A stretch of DNA of 64,000 bases from Rhizophagus clarus (GCA_015698045.1 BLAL01000193.1:1145001-1209000); one strand, 5' to 3'. Shown: positions 1 through 11,975, counted from the first letter of the stretch. The notes: a model not told the origin generated them from the sequence alone. A program made the numbers and translations.

Positions 1-6
1 GGTTAG

Positions 7-400
7 GGAAAGAAAAAATTAAGAATGATAGTTGATCGCACTAATAGTGGTAAATTTTCATTAGCTAAGTAAGTTGTTTTACTATTTCGATATTAGGTAA
101 CTAAACCAATAAAAATACAGTAAAGTTGTCGGGAGGAATATCAATTTTATTTGTTATTAACTAAAAATTCATGACAGAACTAAATTTAGTAAATTTAAAA
201 ATGAAGGCAAGTGGAAAAAGATAAAGAATCAGCAGTTGCTAAGTATGTCAAAGCATCATTTATGTCGACGATGATTATAAAAAAATGAATTTAATAAGAG
301 AAAAGAGATTAGTCAAAAAACATGCTACTCAGGCAGAAAGCATTTTAGATAACAACACGAAAAGTCACGAAAAGAGTAACAATTTTTGTTCGCTATTAGC
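7..400 (+). pseudogene. Decayed AIG1 GTPase relic
   Basis: A degenerate AIG1 fragment. Positions 25-69 read MIVDRTNSGKFSLAK, aligning with the family P-loop (IVGRTGSGKSTLAN) but with the first Gly changed to Asp and the Ser/Thr after Lys changed to Phe, followed by a stop at 70-72. Positions 255-310 read IIYVDDDYKKMNLIREK, matching the family's VDNPP plus acidic loop and the basic helix after it. The middle of the domain is missing, so this is an internally deleted, non-coding remnant. It may be the 3' part of a copy that begins before the window. Confidence 0.6.
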
Positions 401-443
401 TCCTAAAAATGTAATCTCCTACGCTCACTCCAATTATTTTGTT

Positions 444-607
444 ACGCTTAATACATAATGTACGATATAACATTAAATTTAATATTAAATTTATTAAATA
501 ATATATATATATAAGATTTGTCTTAGAAAATGTTATAATCACGCTTAATACATAATGTACGGTATAACATTAAATTTATTTATTAAATAATATATATATA
601 TAAGATT
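444..607. repeat. AT-rich direct repeat, two copies
   Basis: A unit of about 67-74 bases beginning ACGCTTAATACATAATGTAC and ending in an (AT)n run plus AAGATT occurs at 444-517 and again at 541-607, separated by about 23 bases. The copies differ by an 8-base indel and one substitution. Function unknown. The region from 608 to 1210 holds no gene I can support; near 980-1005 there is a short GC-rich spot unusual for this window. Confidence 0.8.
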
Positions 608-1210
608 AATGCTATTTCTCACCAGTCAAATACAAATAGTGATTTGATTTTTTTGATTTTTTTTAAATAAATTATTACAATTTAAATGTCACAAATAAAA
701 GCAGTGACAACTCAGAAAACCAGTCTTTTATACATAAAAAACAAAAGTGAATAGGCACGAATTTATAATTCACGGCGTGATCGATCCGTGACCTTTACTA
801 TTAACTGTGTGACGTATAGTGACGTGACAAATAAATTTTCACAAAAAAATTTTGTCCCGAATAAAAAAATTGGAAAACACGTTTCCCAAATAAGGAAAGG
901 CTTAGAATGGCCTATTAAGTTAAGTCACATGTTAGGGTGTGATGTTTACCATACCGACAACCATACATGTTAATTATATGCCCCGCCGGGCCCGCCGTTG
1001 TGCACCTGGAAATTTTAAAAGAGAATACTCAGCATATATTTCATAACATATCATTTACATAAAAAGGAGTAGGAAACCCAAAGTTAGGAAATTTGTAGTT
1101 AATCAATTAATGCATCATCCATGCATCATCATCTGAATTATATACTTACTGTAAGTACCACAAACTTAACGTTAAAAATTTCTTCTCACTATCACATCTT
1201 TAATGACAAA

Positions 1211-2325
1211 ATGACTTTAGTAAAAGAACGGATTGAAGAAAAGATAAATAATGAACATTTCCAACATTTTGAGTTTGATAAATTTAGCCGAATCGTCAAA
1301 ATTGGTACAGGAAGTTTCAGTGTAGTGAGAAAAGCAAATTTGAATACGAGATTAATCGCACTAAAAACTCTCTTTAAACATGAGCTTGAGGAGGTAGTCA
1401 AGGAGAAAATTAGCTTTTTTTTCATGTTCAGTTGTACAATATATTTGGCATGTATATACAATGTATATATAATAAAATTAAATTTGTTTTACCTTTGCCT
1501 TTTTTTTATCAGTCAACGTTAAAACTACTTCTTAAGGTCAATTATCATGAAAATATCAATTGTATTCTGGGAATAACAAAAGGTATTTGTTAATATTTAA
1601 ATTTCTTTAAATAATTCATTTATACAGTTCAATATAATTTATTATCTAAAAATTAAAAGATCCTGAGAATCATATTTTGGTGCTGGAGTATGCCAATGAA
1701 GGAAATTTAAGTGATTATTTAAAAAAACATTTTATTTCCTTAAAATGGAATGATAAAATTCAAATGGCATTGGATATTACAAATGGATTGAAATTTTTTA
1801 CACTCAAAGAAATAATTCATAATAACTTGGTAGTAGAATATTAATTTTATTATATTTTTGTTCGTGAAACATTCTTTTTTTTTTTTGACGATAATTTTAA
1901 TAAATACTGTCAATCATTTATAGCACTCGAAAAATATATTAGTGAATAATGGAAAATTATTAATTACGGACTTTATATCATTTAAAAAGTTGGCAGAAGA
2001 TACAACTGAACAAATGTATAATAGGCATTAGATGGTTGAATATATCGAACCAAAATGTTTTAAGGATAACAATTATAATGAAAAGTCCGACATCTATAGT
2101 TTAGGTGTTTTATTTTGGGAAATTTCAAGTGGTCGTCCTCCTTTTTCTGATTTTCCACGATATATGCTTGACGATCACATTAAAGATGGCCACGGAGAAA
2201 AACCAATTGAGGATACACCCCTAAGGTATCAAGAACTTTATCAAGAATGTTGGAATAGCGAATCAAATCTAGACCCGATATTAAGAAAGTATATGAAATT
2301 TTAATTCGATTAAATATGGATCTAA
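1211..2325 (+). pseudogene. Tyrosine-kinase-like protein kinase A, degenerate
   Basis: A four-exon kinase of the type expanded in Glomeromycotina. Inferred exons are 1211-1393, 1513-1582, 1660-1829 and from 1924. Exon 1 holds the glycine loop (IGTGSFSVVRKA) and the VAIK-type Lys (LIALKTL). Exon 3 holds LVLEYANEGNLSDYLKK. Exon 4 holds KSDIYSLGVLFWEISSGRPP. Several lesions mark it as dead or catalytically inactive: the HRD motif reads HNN, DFG reads DFI, a TAG at 2029-2031 interrupts the activation segment before MVEYIEP, and one base is missing in the final helix (NL-PD near 2270), which moves the frame to a stop at 2302. Compared with kinase B, the exon 1 donor is lost, but an upstream GTAGTC keeps the phase. 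In the shifted frame the sequence runs on to a canonical GTAAGT donor at 2326 that leads into the AIG1 module downstream. Confidence 0.8.
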
Positions 2326-2405
2326 GTAAGTTTATATATTAATTATTATATTGATTATTAAGAATGATTTTTATCGATAATTTATTACACGTTTTCTAAT
2401 CAAAA
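2326..2405 (+). other. Possible phase-1 intron joining kinase A to AIG1 module A
   Basis: The donor is GTAAGT at 2326 and there is a CTAAT branch-like motif just before the acceptor region. The proposed AG at 2404-2405 gives A + AA AAA ATC AAG AAT, that is KKIKN followed by ILIIG. The acceptor lacks a good pyrimidine tract, so it is uncertain; the phase match and the absence of another start are the support. Confidence 0.45.
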
Positions 2406-3247
2406 AAGAAAAAATCAAGAATATATTAATAATTGGCCCTACCAAAGTTGGTAAATCTGCATTATGTAATGTACTAAGCGATACTCGTGGTTTCGAGGAA
2501 AATGAGAGTACAGCCAAGGAGACTAAAAATTTCCAGGAAAAGATATTCGAACATGATTGGATGAAATATCATGTGGTTGAAATCGGAATTAAGTCAATTG
2601 AAAAGAAAGATTTATATAATAAAATAGGCAAAGTAATCAATTTTATGCCAGAAGGGTTAAGTCAGATCTTATTCGTGGTTAACGAAAGAATCATGGCAGA
2701 GGATATAGATACGTTTTATTTATCAAAAGATTTCATTTTTAAATGCGGAATTCTTGATTATGTTACCATTGTGAAAATTAAGTTTAGCGATTTCAAGAGC
2801 CCAAAAAAACGCGAAGAAGATTATAAAGAATTATGTAATGAGAACGAAAAAATTTCTAAAATATTTAAATCTTGTAAGAAGATCATTTATGTAAATAATC
2901 CCCCAATAAATATCATTACTGAAAATGGTGATGTTGATAAAGAGAGAGTTGAAATTCATGAAAAAATAAGAAAAAAATCAAGAATTATACTACTAGATCC
3001 GTATGTCAAGAAAAATACTACAAACTAAAAAATTGGGATGAGTTACATAATAAAATCAAATCAAATGAGGGAAATACTGCTGAAGAAGTGGAAAGAAATT
3101 TAAAATTAGAAGCCGATATGACAAGTAAGCAGTAAATTAATTATATATTGATTAACATTATAATGAATTCTACCTAACTTATTATATTTATTTATCAGAT
3201 GAAATATTAACTTATGTATCGGAGGTAAGTAACACATTTGTAAATTA
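2406..3247 (+). pseudogene. AIG1 GTPase module A (kinase-linked)
   Basis: An AIG1/GIMAP-like G domain with P-loop IIGPTKVGKSALCN (about 2432-2474), the family box MPEGLSQILFVV, a G4-like segment (TIVKIKF) and a G5-like IYVNNPP. The usual G3 motif VVDTIG is replaced by VVEIGI. No ATG lies between the upstream in-frame stop at 2378-2380 and the P-loop, so as a separate gene it has no start. A splice from the GTAAGT at 2326 to the AG before 2406 puts it in phase with the kinase. One frameshift near 3000 (after RIILLD) shifts to a stop at 3026-3028, while the family tail (EKYYKLKNWDELHNKI) continues in the next frame. A GTAAGC donor at 3125 and a TTTATCAG acceptor at 3199 suggest a terminal exon ending at 3247. 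Confidence 0.75.
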
Positions 3248-3304
3248 ACGTAAATATATATTGTTTCTTCCTAATTTTTAGACGCTCTTCATATATATTT
3301 TAGA

Positions 3305-5474
3305 ATGAAAGAACGCAACAAAGAACAGCAAACAAAGGGATTAAAAAAAGATCAACAATGGTTTAATGAGGAATATAATAAAGAGAAAGTTATAAATATT
3401 GATGGCAAACAATTGGACTTTGGAGGTTCTTTAGAAATAAAAGGTTTTAGCAATTTAGAAAATATTAGTTTGAAGAAACTTAAGATAAACAGCTTGAAAA
3501 TAAGTAATTATTCTCAACTTAATATTATCAACTTATCTGAACTTAGTAAACTTAAAAGTTTATCAGTGGCTAAAACAAATCACGCTTGATTGTTTATCAA
3601 TTGAGAAGATAACCATAAGTGATTGTTACCAACTTAATAATTTTACTGACTTATATAAACTTACTAAATTAAAAAGTTTATATATAAAAGGTTATCAAAA
3701 CCTAATCACACTTAATTGTTCATCATTTGAAAAGTTAACTAGTTTGAAAATAAATGATTGTAGTCAACTAACTAATATTAACAATTTGTTAAAGTCTTCT
3801 AAACTTGAGAATTTATCCTTGATTGATTGTCTAAAACTTATTATGCTTGAATATTCAACAAATAGGTTAGTTAATTTGAAAATAAATGGTTGTAAAGGAC
3901 TTAAAAATATTCACAATTTGACTAAGGCACTAAACATGGGGCCCGAAACCAAAACCTCCCGAAACCCTTTAGGTTTAGGTATATACCAAAACTTAATTTC
4001 GGGATGTGCATCTATTTCCCGAATCCCGAATCCCGAATCCCTCCCAAAACCCCCGAAACCATATATACCGAAATATAACCGAAACTTACGTATTAATCAT
4101 GTTATATTTATTTTGACTTAATTGTAGGACTCAAGGTTTCTTTTAAGTAACAATAGTAATTACTGATGTAATCCATTTAGCATTTATAATTAATAATAAA
4201 AGTGAAATTAAACATTCAAATTTTAATAAATAAATTAATATTTTGGGTCCGAGTCATTTCTTGGCCAAAAATTATAGATAGTGCTGGCCAAGTCGAACAT
4301 AATTCGGGCCAAAACAGTTTCGGGTTTCGGAATTAATTTCGGGTTTCGGGAAAGGTTTCGATTCGTATATTCCGAAACCCGAAACTTTCGGAAATCCGCA
4401 TGAAGGTTTCGGGTCCCATGTATATAAGGCACCTAAACTTACAAATCTATCTATAATTGATTGTCCAAATATAACCAAGCTTGATCGAAAAGTTAATTGA
4501 GTTAGAAGTCAGTGATCTTTTTGAACTCAATTGTTCAAATACTTCAATTAAAATATTAAGTGTTAATCTTTGTCCAGATATTCAAAGACTTAATTGCTCC
4601 AATAATGATAAACTTATTAATTTAGATATAAGCAACTGTAAAAAATTGATATTTCTTGATTGTTCTAATAGTAATTTAACAAGTCTTGATATAAACAACT
4701 ACAAATCGCTATTGGATGAATATGAACAAAATGACATTAAATCTAAAGACTTTAAATATCCTCCTAATTTGAAAAGTATTCGGAAGGGAATTGCTAAGAA
4801 TATAATAATAGTTGGTCGTACTGGTGGTGGTAAATCTGCATTATCCAATGTACTAACTGGATCTGAAAATTTTAAGGAAGGCAGAGGCGTCACTAAAAAT
4901 TTCCAAAAAAAAAGGTTTCGAATGGAATGGGAAGGGATTTAATGTGGTAGATACAATTGAAGTTAGGGATACTAAACTATCTACAAAGAAAGTTTTATAT
5001 AAAGTATTAGATGGAATTTTTTCTATATCAGAAGGGATAAGCCAAATTTTATTTGTGATTGATGGAAATTCACAACGGAGAAAGCAAAAATATTTAATTT
5101 GCTTAAAAATTCCATTTTTGACAATTTTGAAATTGATATTCTTGATTATGTTACTATTGTGATAACTAATTTTAGTAACTTTGAGAATAAAAATGAATGC
5201 GAAGCAGATAAGAAACAATTACATAACGAGAACGAAAAAAATTGCTAAAATAGTTAGATCATGTAGAAATGTTGTTTATGTGGACAATCCTCCGGTAAAA
5301 ATTCAGGATACAGTCGAAAATAATAAAATAATAAGAGAAAGGTCAGGAAAAATAATATTAGAATATTTAGATAAAGCATGTCAAGAAGATTACTTCAAAT
5401 TAAAAACGTGGGATCAGATACGTAAACCGATTGCCGATTATATGGAAAGTAATTGTGATGACATACCAGAGTGA
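3305..5474 (+). pseudogene. LRR-AIG1 GTPase, copy A (frameshifted, MITE-interrupted)
   Basis: Starts at an ATG followed by the family N-terminal motif QQWFNEEYNKEKVINID, then LRR units of the pattern LxxLxIxxCxxL, then an AIG1 domain with P-loop IVGRTGGGKSALSN near 4806-4850. Damage is extensive: a frameshift near 3585, a transposon-like insertion at 3935-4425, a short deletion near 4482, a homopolymer frameshift near 4910, another near 5070 and one near 5240. Between the lesions the reading frame is well preserved, down to VVYVDNPPVKI and KLKTWDQI, so the decay is recent. The segment from about 4480 to the end is closely similar to the copy at 63180-64000. The CaaX tail of intact relatives is not seen; the last frame ends DDIPE at 5474. 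Confidence 0.85.
3935..4425. mobile_element. MITE with CCCGAAACC inverted termini, inserted in an LRR exon
   Basis: Terminal inverted repeats CATGGGGCCCGAAACC (3935-3950) and GGTTTCGGGTCCCATG (4405-4420) differ by one base. The interior has further CCCGAA runs on the left and TTTCGGG runs on the right, so the element folds on itself. The target AAGGCACCTAAA is present on the right (4426-4437) and with one base deleted on the left (3924-3934). The paralogue at 63101-63112 carries the empty site AAGGCTCCTAAA once. A target duplication of 11-12 bases is closest to Mutator-like elements. No transposase is encoded. Confidence 0.85.
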
Positions 5475-6010
5475 AGTTCAGAAACTTATTAAAATGACTG
5501 AACCATTTTGTTCAATTATTTGAAAAATTAAATTTCAAGAAATAAGGCTGTAATAAATACAGGAAGAGAATAATTTCAGAGTATTATTACTAAATAAAAT
5601 GGGCTTTGGATCATATTTATTTTTGCTTAATTATTAAAGAAAGTGAATTCTTACATTAGGACAGTTTAGGTTAAATAAAGTTAAATATATAATTTATATA
5701 TAGTTTATTTTATTTTTTAATTTTAGAATATACAGTATATACGGGAACCGTGTAAGGGAATGATGTTAATATCACGTGATAAGAAGAATATTTAATAGAT
5801 GGCAACCGAAGGAATAATTTACCCAACAGATAATCACATGATAAAAGGAGAAAAGTGTAAGATAACATAGGATAATTAAGGATGGAATAAAATAATTCAA
5901 GATAGAGTAGATGGTATGGGAAAGTGTAGATAGTTTTATTAGTTTATTGTAACTTTACTTATTATAAATATACCATATTTGATGAGAAATTGTTGGTCTA
6001 AAGTGTGTCG
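5475..6010. other. Intergenic, no gene seen
   Basis: A+T-rich sequence following LRR-AIG1 copy A. I see no coding pattern. A TCACGTGA site lies at 5772-5779. Confidence 0.6.
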
Positions 6011-6195
6011 GCGCCTGTTTTAGGCGTCTAAAGCAAGGTGCACCTGTCGCATCCATGCGCTTTAGGCGTCTAAAACAGGCGCATATAGCGGCAAGATTCG
6101 GCAGGTGCGTTTGAGCATAGCAGGTGCGGCTTATTTTTGGCGCCTAAACACGGCAGGTCTGCAGGTGCAGCGGGTAGCGGGTCTTTTTTGGGGGA
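6011..6195. repeat. GC-rich inverted repeat with TTTAGGCGYC motifs
   Basis: GCGCCTGTTTTAGGCGTCTA (from 6011) is mirrored by an inverted copy ending TCTAAAACAGGCGC at 6082; the arms are 6011-6034 and 6059-6082. The sequence continues with GCAGGTGC repeats at about 6101, 6120 and 6161 and another GGCGCCTAA at 6139. The G+C content is far above its surroundings. It looks like a repeat family member or foldback element; it is non-coding. Confidence 0.65.
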
Positions 6196-7315
6196 ATTGC
6201 TTACTTTGGAAATGCATCTTTTAGTGTAGATCCGCAATAAAAAATTTTTTTCACAAAATTAATTAATTTTTTTACAATTTAGATATTTGCCGACCTTTCG
6301 GACAAATTACAAGATCCAGTATTTTTTTATCACATATCATATTGCTCTGAAAGTGATTTGTTTGACAGATTATTATTAATATACTAATAATTATAATTAA
6401 CAATTTTCTTTAACTGTAATTATTTCCGGTTTTCAAAATGGTATGGTTGTTTATTTGTGATTGAATATTCAAATATTAAATAAATTTGCAACTCAAATGA
6501 TTGTTTTGTTCAGCACGGCTTGCCATAGAAATCGTCACCACGCACTTTCGAGTGGAATGGAGATTTTTAATAATTATATTTAATAAATATTGTTTGTATT
6601 TTTATGTATTAGTGTTTTAATAAATTATCTCCCCTATTGTTAATAAAAGACCTACTGATCATTTTCTGACTTCTTAATAATCTAAGTTTTACATAAATTA
6701 TGTGTTCTATCGATTTCTATCATCACTTTCTACTTTAGTATTTTCTTTTTATATTATATTACACGCAAAATTACCTTGAAAAGAGCGTTTTTTGAAATTG
6801 AAGTTAAGAGAAAAAATAATTTGAACCATGATAATATATATATTTAAAATTATGAGAAGATGATTTTTTTCTAAAGTTATTATAATTAACTCCGTATTTT
6901 GTGTGATTCAAATTATGATTAGTGACTATACGTAATCGATAATAAAATTCGATCAACTAAAAAGAAAAGTTATTAAAGTACTTCAAATTTAAATAAGAAA
7001 TAAACTTTAAATTTTAAAAAAAAATAATTAGACTGAACCAATTTAATTATTTGTTTTCATTCTCCCCTCCCCGTGAAGTTTCTTAGAATTTTAGAATTCT
7101 TGGGTAAATTATGATTTGTGTTTATTTAATACTACCGTTTGAAGCGAATCCTAATTTTCATTAACAAATCTTTTACAAACTTAATATAAATTACAAATAA
7201 ATGAAAAGTAGCAAATTTTCAACAACTAATAAAACTTTTTGTTATTGTATTACATTATTACCGTATATAATAAAAAAGTACTCCGGCCCTGCCACAAAGT
7301 GACTTCCTAAGAAGT
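6196..7315. other. Intergenic, no gene seen
   Basis: A+T-rich, with stops in all frames at short spacing. No coding or structured element recognised. Confidence 0.6.
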
Positions 7316-7600
7316 GCACTATGCTCCACCCTGCAATTTCGCATAGCACCATGCCGGCCCACAACCAACCGGTCCTATCGCAGGACTGCAGCAACAAACT
7401 GGTACCCACGAGCTTACTAAAAGCAAGCGCCTATGCTCCAACCCTCGCATAGTACTATACCGCTCCGAAAAATTCCCAACCAGCCCTACTGTGAGACTGC
7501 AGCAAAGCTGGTACCCACAGGCTTACAATGTAAGCACGCTATGCTCCCACCCATGCATAGCATCATGCTGCTCCAACAAAAGTCCCAACAAGTAAGAAAT
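7316..7600. repeat. Tandem repeat, period about 107-111 bases
   Basis: Two full units and one partial unit start at 7316, 7427 and 7534. Each unit begins GCRC..CTATGCTCC, continues with a GCATAG core and CAAC..TCC, and includes GACTGCAGCAAA, CTGGTACCCAC and AGCTTAC. Copies differ at roughly one site in seven. G+C is higher than in the flanks. No convincing protein in any frame. Confidence 0.8.
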
Positions 7601-10600
7601 TTAAAAATAAAATTTTCTTAAAAACAAAATTTTCTTAGATTTTTTTTTTTCAACTTTTTTTTTTCGTTGAAAAAATAATGAAGAGAGGGAAAACAGGCCT
7701 TTTTATATAATTTTATGTTATACAAAGCTAGAATAAAAAAAATTGTTTATACACAGTAAAGCTTCGTCATATTAAAATCATAGTAAATACAGCATATGGA
7801 AATTCGCAATGACTCATATTGAAGCACCCGTCAAAATTACATATTTACGATGACTCATCTTAATTTAATATTATTAATATTGAATTTTTTTTTATACATC
7901 ATTGCCACGCGATCACATGATTACTAGTAGATTGGTTTGTGTACTGTTGTCATTTGTTCGATTTATTTTCCAATAATGGCACTTGTATATACAAAGTTAT
8001 CAAAGTTATCAAGTTATCAGCAGTTACATTTATTTACTAAATATAATTCCAGCTGATTAGGGAAGTATGTTACGTATGTGTATAATTTTTCATATCATAT
8101 ACTAAGTATTAAATTTTCTTTTATTATTAAGCACCAGTTCTTAACTTTATCAGATATTTTGGCCAAAGTAGTATCGTGGACCATATTTCTTTTTCTATTT
8201 ACACTAGATATTTAGAAATTTCTTAATTTGCATAAAAAACAACAATTGTAGCCATAAAATCACCTTATTTCTTATCATGTAAAATTATTAAATGTTATTA
8301 TTTCCTAAGACAAAATGCTTATGTAAACTAGCAAACAATTAAAAGCGTAGCAATAAAATGATTACAAAAATAAATTTTGTTTCATAATTTCGTAATTATC
8401 AATTATTACTTTGATGAAGGGATGACTGCAATTATCAATTATTTGGGATACTTGTCAGAATAGTAAATAAAACAAAATAAAACATAGTATTAGAAAATGC
8501 ATTAATATTAAATTAGATCATATATAATTAGTAAAAATAGTATAGTAAATGGATATTGATCCTTAATAAAAATATACTATTTAAACTTTCATTTATCTTT
8601 ATAAATATTTAATTAGATAACCAATAACAATTTTTTATAATTAACATTTATTTAACTCACTGTACTCAAAAGTTAAATTCCAAAAAGCCTCAGTCCTAAA
8701 TCAATTTCAAACCTATCTTTGCTGTACAATGGTAATAATGATTAAATCAAAAAGCAGAATAAATTCTGTAATTCAAAAAATGTCCAAGTACATAGGCTCC
8801 AATGATAATCCTAGAGGACTATATGCCCCAGTACCACCATAGGAAGATGTGCGAAACAATAACCTATAGTGAAATAGAAACTAGTACGTTAGTACTTTAA
8901 GGCATCTAAAAAAGAGAAAACTAGATTGGTCAGATTGTCCGCTCAATCCGATTTTAATTTTTTTTTATTTAAAGAAAAAAAAGGTCACCGGATCCGTCAG
9001 TATCCACTTCTGCCACAATTGCACCTAACAAATCAAAATTAGTAACAAAGCGTAAAATTCCCTAAATTGTGCGGTGTGCCCATAGCAAATTATCACTTTT
9101 ATTAAGGAATTCGAATTCAATTTATAGAAAAATCAAAAAATAAAATACAACTTTCACACAATCATTAATTATACTTTTCAGATGGTACTTAGAAGAAATT
9201 ATTTCATATTACATAAAAAGATTTTTTTAACCATACATTTTGTATAAAAATAATAGCCAGTTGACATTTCATTTTTTTATATTAAGATTTATAAAGTCTG
9301 AAAACGGTTAATTATAAGTATAATTCAAGCCATTTACACATTTATAATAGTTACACGACAAATTGGCAAAGTACATTCAGTTATTTAAGAAAATATAATT
9401 ATCGTTATAAATTTCGATATAATATGGTAATTTTTTACGTGACAAATAATAGGATCACAGAATCTTCCTATTTTGTCTTTTATATTTAACGGGATTTCCA
9501 TTTTTATAACGATTTCATTTAAGTAAAGCGAGGAATTATGAAATTTTCGAAGCACCATACTATTGACTAGAAAGATTAACAATGATGTTGCTACTAGTGA
9601 ATCACGAATTAAAAATAATTTATTGAAAACAATTTTATTAAATTTAGATGTCAGACTCCTTGTGGACAAAAAATAATCCTTTTTCTGGAGTGAAGGCTGC
9701 GACGACGTTTGGATGGTCGAAGTGTGGTTCGTAGTTGAGGTGTTTAGGTTTAGTTTTGTTTTAATGACGCCCGTACTGTGGAATTGTGCATGCATTCGGT
9801 TTTAAATCGAAGCGAATCCGTTCCGTTTATTATCGGCTGTAACGACTTGGGTTTTGGTTTGGGTGGGTCGTAGTTTTAGAATAAAGTAGCTAGGTCAGGT
9901 GGTATATAGATTAGTTAGTATTTTAGCACCTGGCATTAGACCGAGAATACATAGATATATGGAGCTTCGGTTCCAATTATATATTGTACTTGGTAATTTT
10001 GTTCTCTCACAAAATACTAATATTCATTTACTTACTTTTTTTTTTTAATAAAAATTTATTTTAAACTTAATTAATACAAAGTGAAAAGAAACATTCTGAT
10101 ATAAATAATGAGAATAACATTTCGATCCGTAGCCAGGTTCACCCGGATGACCGATTAATATCTTTCAGATATCCCGCGGTTTTTAACCGCATAAATATCC
10201 AGTTAAAAACTATCCGGATTTACGGCGACACAGCGGTTTTTTTCAAATACTATTATCTTTTTTGTTATACTATTATTTTTTTTTTGTATAACTTTTAAAT
10301 ATAATCTTCATGATTTATCATTATTTTCATGCCTTAATATTAGTGTATTTTCAAATTAATATAATTCAGACAAAATTCATAGGCCTGCCAAATTAAAATT
10401 TAAACAATAATGTACGTTATACTGTACGTATAATTTAATTAAAAATGTCATGAATTTAAATTAATTCTACGAATTTTATCTATATGCTAAGTCCGATCTA
10501 CAAAAAAAAAAATTTATATACTGTAGTCAGTATATATCCTATCGTTTCTATCTACTCGGTTGTTTTTAATGATCGAATTTCTAACTAGTCGGTTATAGTA

Positions 10601-10831
10601 AAAATGGTTGTGACGTTTAGAACACGTGGAAACATGACCAAAGCCAAATTATAAAAATAAAATAATGCAGTTGATCAATGCAGCACGACATTGGATTGGC
10701 AACATGCAATAGTCGTAGAATTTATTTTTTTCCAATTATGCCACTCAGGCATATATCCCAAGTACAACTTTGTCGACGACTTTTTTTTTTTTTAAAAAAA
10801 AATATTTTACTATTGTAACTCAAATGAGAGG
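7601..10831. other. Intergenic, no supported gene
   Basis: Long A+T-rich stretch. A 136-codon frame exists at 9385-9795 on the minus strand, but its composition (Lys/Ile/Phe/Ser-rich, no recognisable motif) does not convince me. At 10165-10180 there is a small GCGGTTTTTAACCGC palindrome, and a CACGTG at 10623. Confidence 0.5.
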
Positions 10832-11975
10832 ATGACATCGGTAAAAGAATGGATTGAAGAAAAAATAAAAAATGAATACATTCATTATTTTGAATATGAT
10901 AAATTTAGCCAAATCGTCGAAATTGGTAGAGGAAGTTTCGGTGAAGTGAGTAAAGCAAATTTGGTTAATACAGGATTAGTCGCACTAAAAATCATTTTTA
11001 GTAAAAATTCGGAAGAGGAACTTAATGAGGATAATGATGAGTTCGTCAATGAAGTAGGTAACACCATTTCAAGTTGTAGAGTATATTAGCTTAGTATATA
11101 TAAATAAATCAAAATATGTTTTACCATTTTTTTAGTTAAAACTTCTTCGCGAGGTTGATTATCATCAAAATATCAATCGTATTCTAGGAATAACAAAAGG
11201 TTTATGCTAGGATTTCGATTTTTAAAATAATTTATTTATACAATTCAATCTAATTAGTCTACATTTAAAATTAATAGATTCCGAGTTTTATATATTGGTG
11301 TTGGAATATGCAAATGAAGGAAATTTAAGGGATTATTTGAAAAAAAAAATTTGCTTCTTTGAAATGGGATGATAAAGTTCGAATAGCATTAGATATTACT
11401 AGTGGGTTGAAATTTTTACACTCCAAAGGAATAATTCATAGAGACTTGGTAAAGGAATATTTTTTAATAATATTTTGTTTGTGATTTTGTTTTCGATGAT
11501 AACTTTAATAAATACTATCCAATAATTTTTAGCATTCAAAAAACATATTAGTTGATAATGGAAGATTATTAATCGCAGATCTTGGATTATCAAAAAAGTT
11601 GGCAGAAATTACAACTAATTCAATGGGTAATAGAAATGGAATGGTTGAATATATTGAACCACAATGTTTTAAGAATATCAGATATAAAAAGGACAAGAAA
11701 TCTGACATTTACAGTTTAGGTGTTTTATTATGGGAAATTTCAAGTGGACGACTTCCTTTTTCTGGCTGTCCACGAAACTTGCTTGATTATTACATTAAGG
11801 ATGGCCATAGAGAAGAACCAATTGATGGTACACCTCTAAAATATCAAAAACTTTATCAAGAATGCTGGGATGACGAACCAAATTAAGACCCGATATTGAG
11901 AAAGTATATGATATTTTAAGTCGTTTGAATACTGAGGATTCTTTTGATATACAATCTCCAAAATCTAATGACTAA
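10832..11975 (+). pseudogene. Tyrosine-kinase-like protein kinase B
   Basis: Four exons, inferred from GT/AG sites and paralogue alignment: 10832-11053, 11136-11199, 11278-11448, 11533 onward. The protein starts MTSVKEWIEEKIKNEY, followed by glycine loop IGRGSFGEVSKA, VALKIIF, the catalytic loop HRDL (exon 3 end), DLG in place of DFG (LLIADLGLSKK), VEYIEP and KSDIYSLGVLLWEISSGRLP. Catalytic residues are thus present, unlike kinase A. Two lesions: one extra A in an A10 run at 11340-11349, and one missing T in the NLRPD helix near 11883 that creates a stop at 11884-11886. Reading past it gives PDIEKVYDILSRLNTEDSF to a stop at about 11975. It could be a young pseudogene, or active with a shorter C-lobe if the homopolymer indel is a sequence error. 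Confidence 0.8.

Noticed and set aside
788-973. 61-codon frame starting with GTG
   Set aside because: No ATG, no recognisable motif and no context for a gene.
4235-4478. Two overlapping minus-strand frames
   Set aside because: They lie in the right arm of the MITE and reflect its TTTCGGG repeats.
7433-7621. 62-codon frame
   Set aside because: Created by the tandem repeat; composition follows the repeat units.
9385-9795. 136-codon open frame on the minus strand
   Set aside because: Low-complexity composition, no motif, no partner exons; the plus strand is equally plain. Likely a chance frame in A+T-rich DNA.
11340-11349. A10 frameshift in kinase B as a programmed slippage site
   Set aside because: Possible in principle, but kinase B has a second independent frameshift, and homopolymer indels are common in the decayed copies here; simple mutation or sequence error is more likely.
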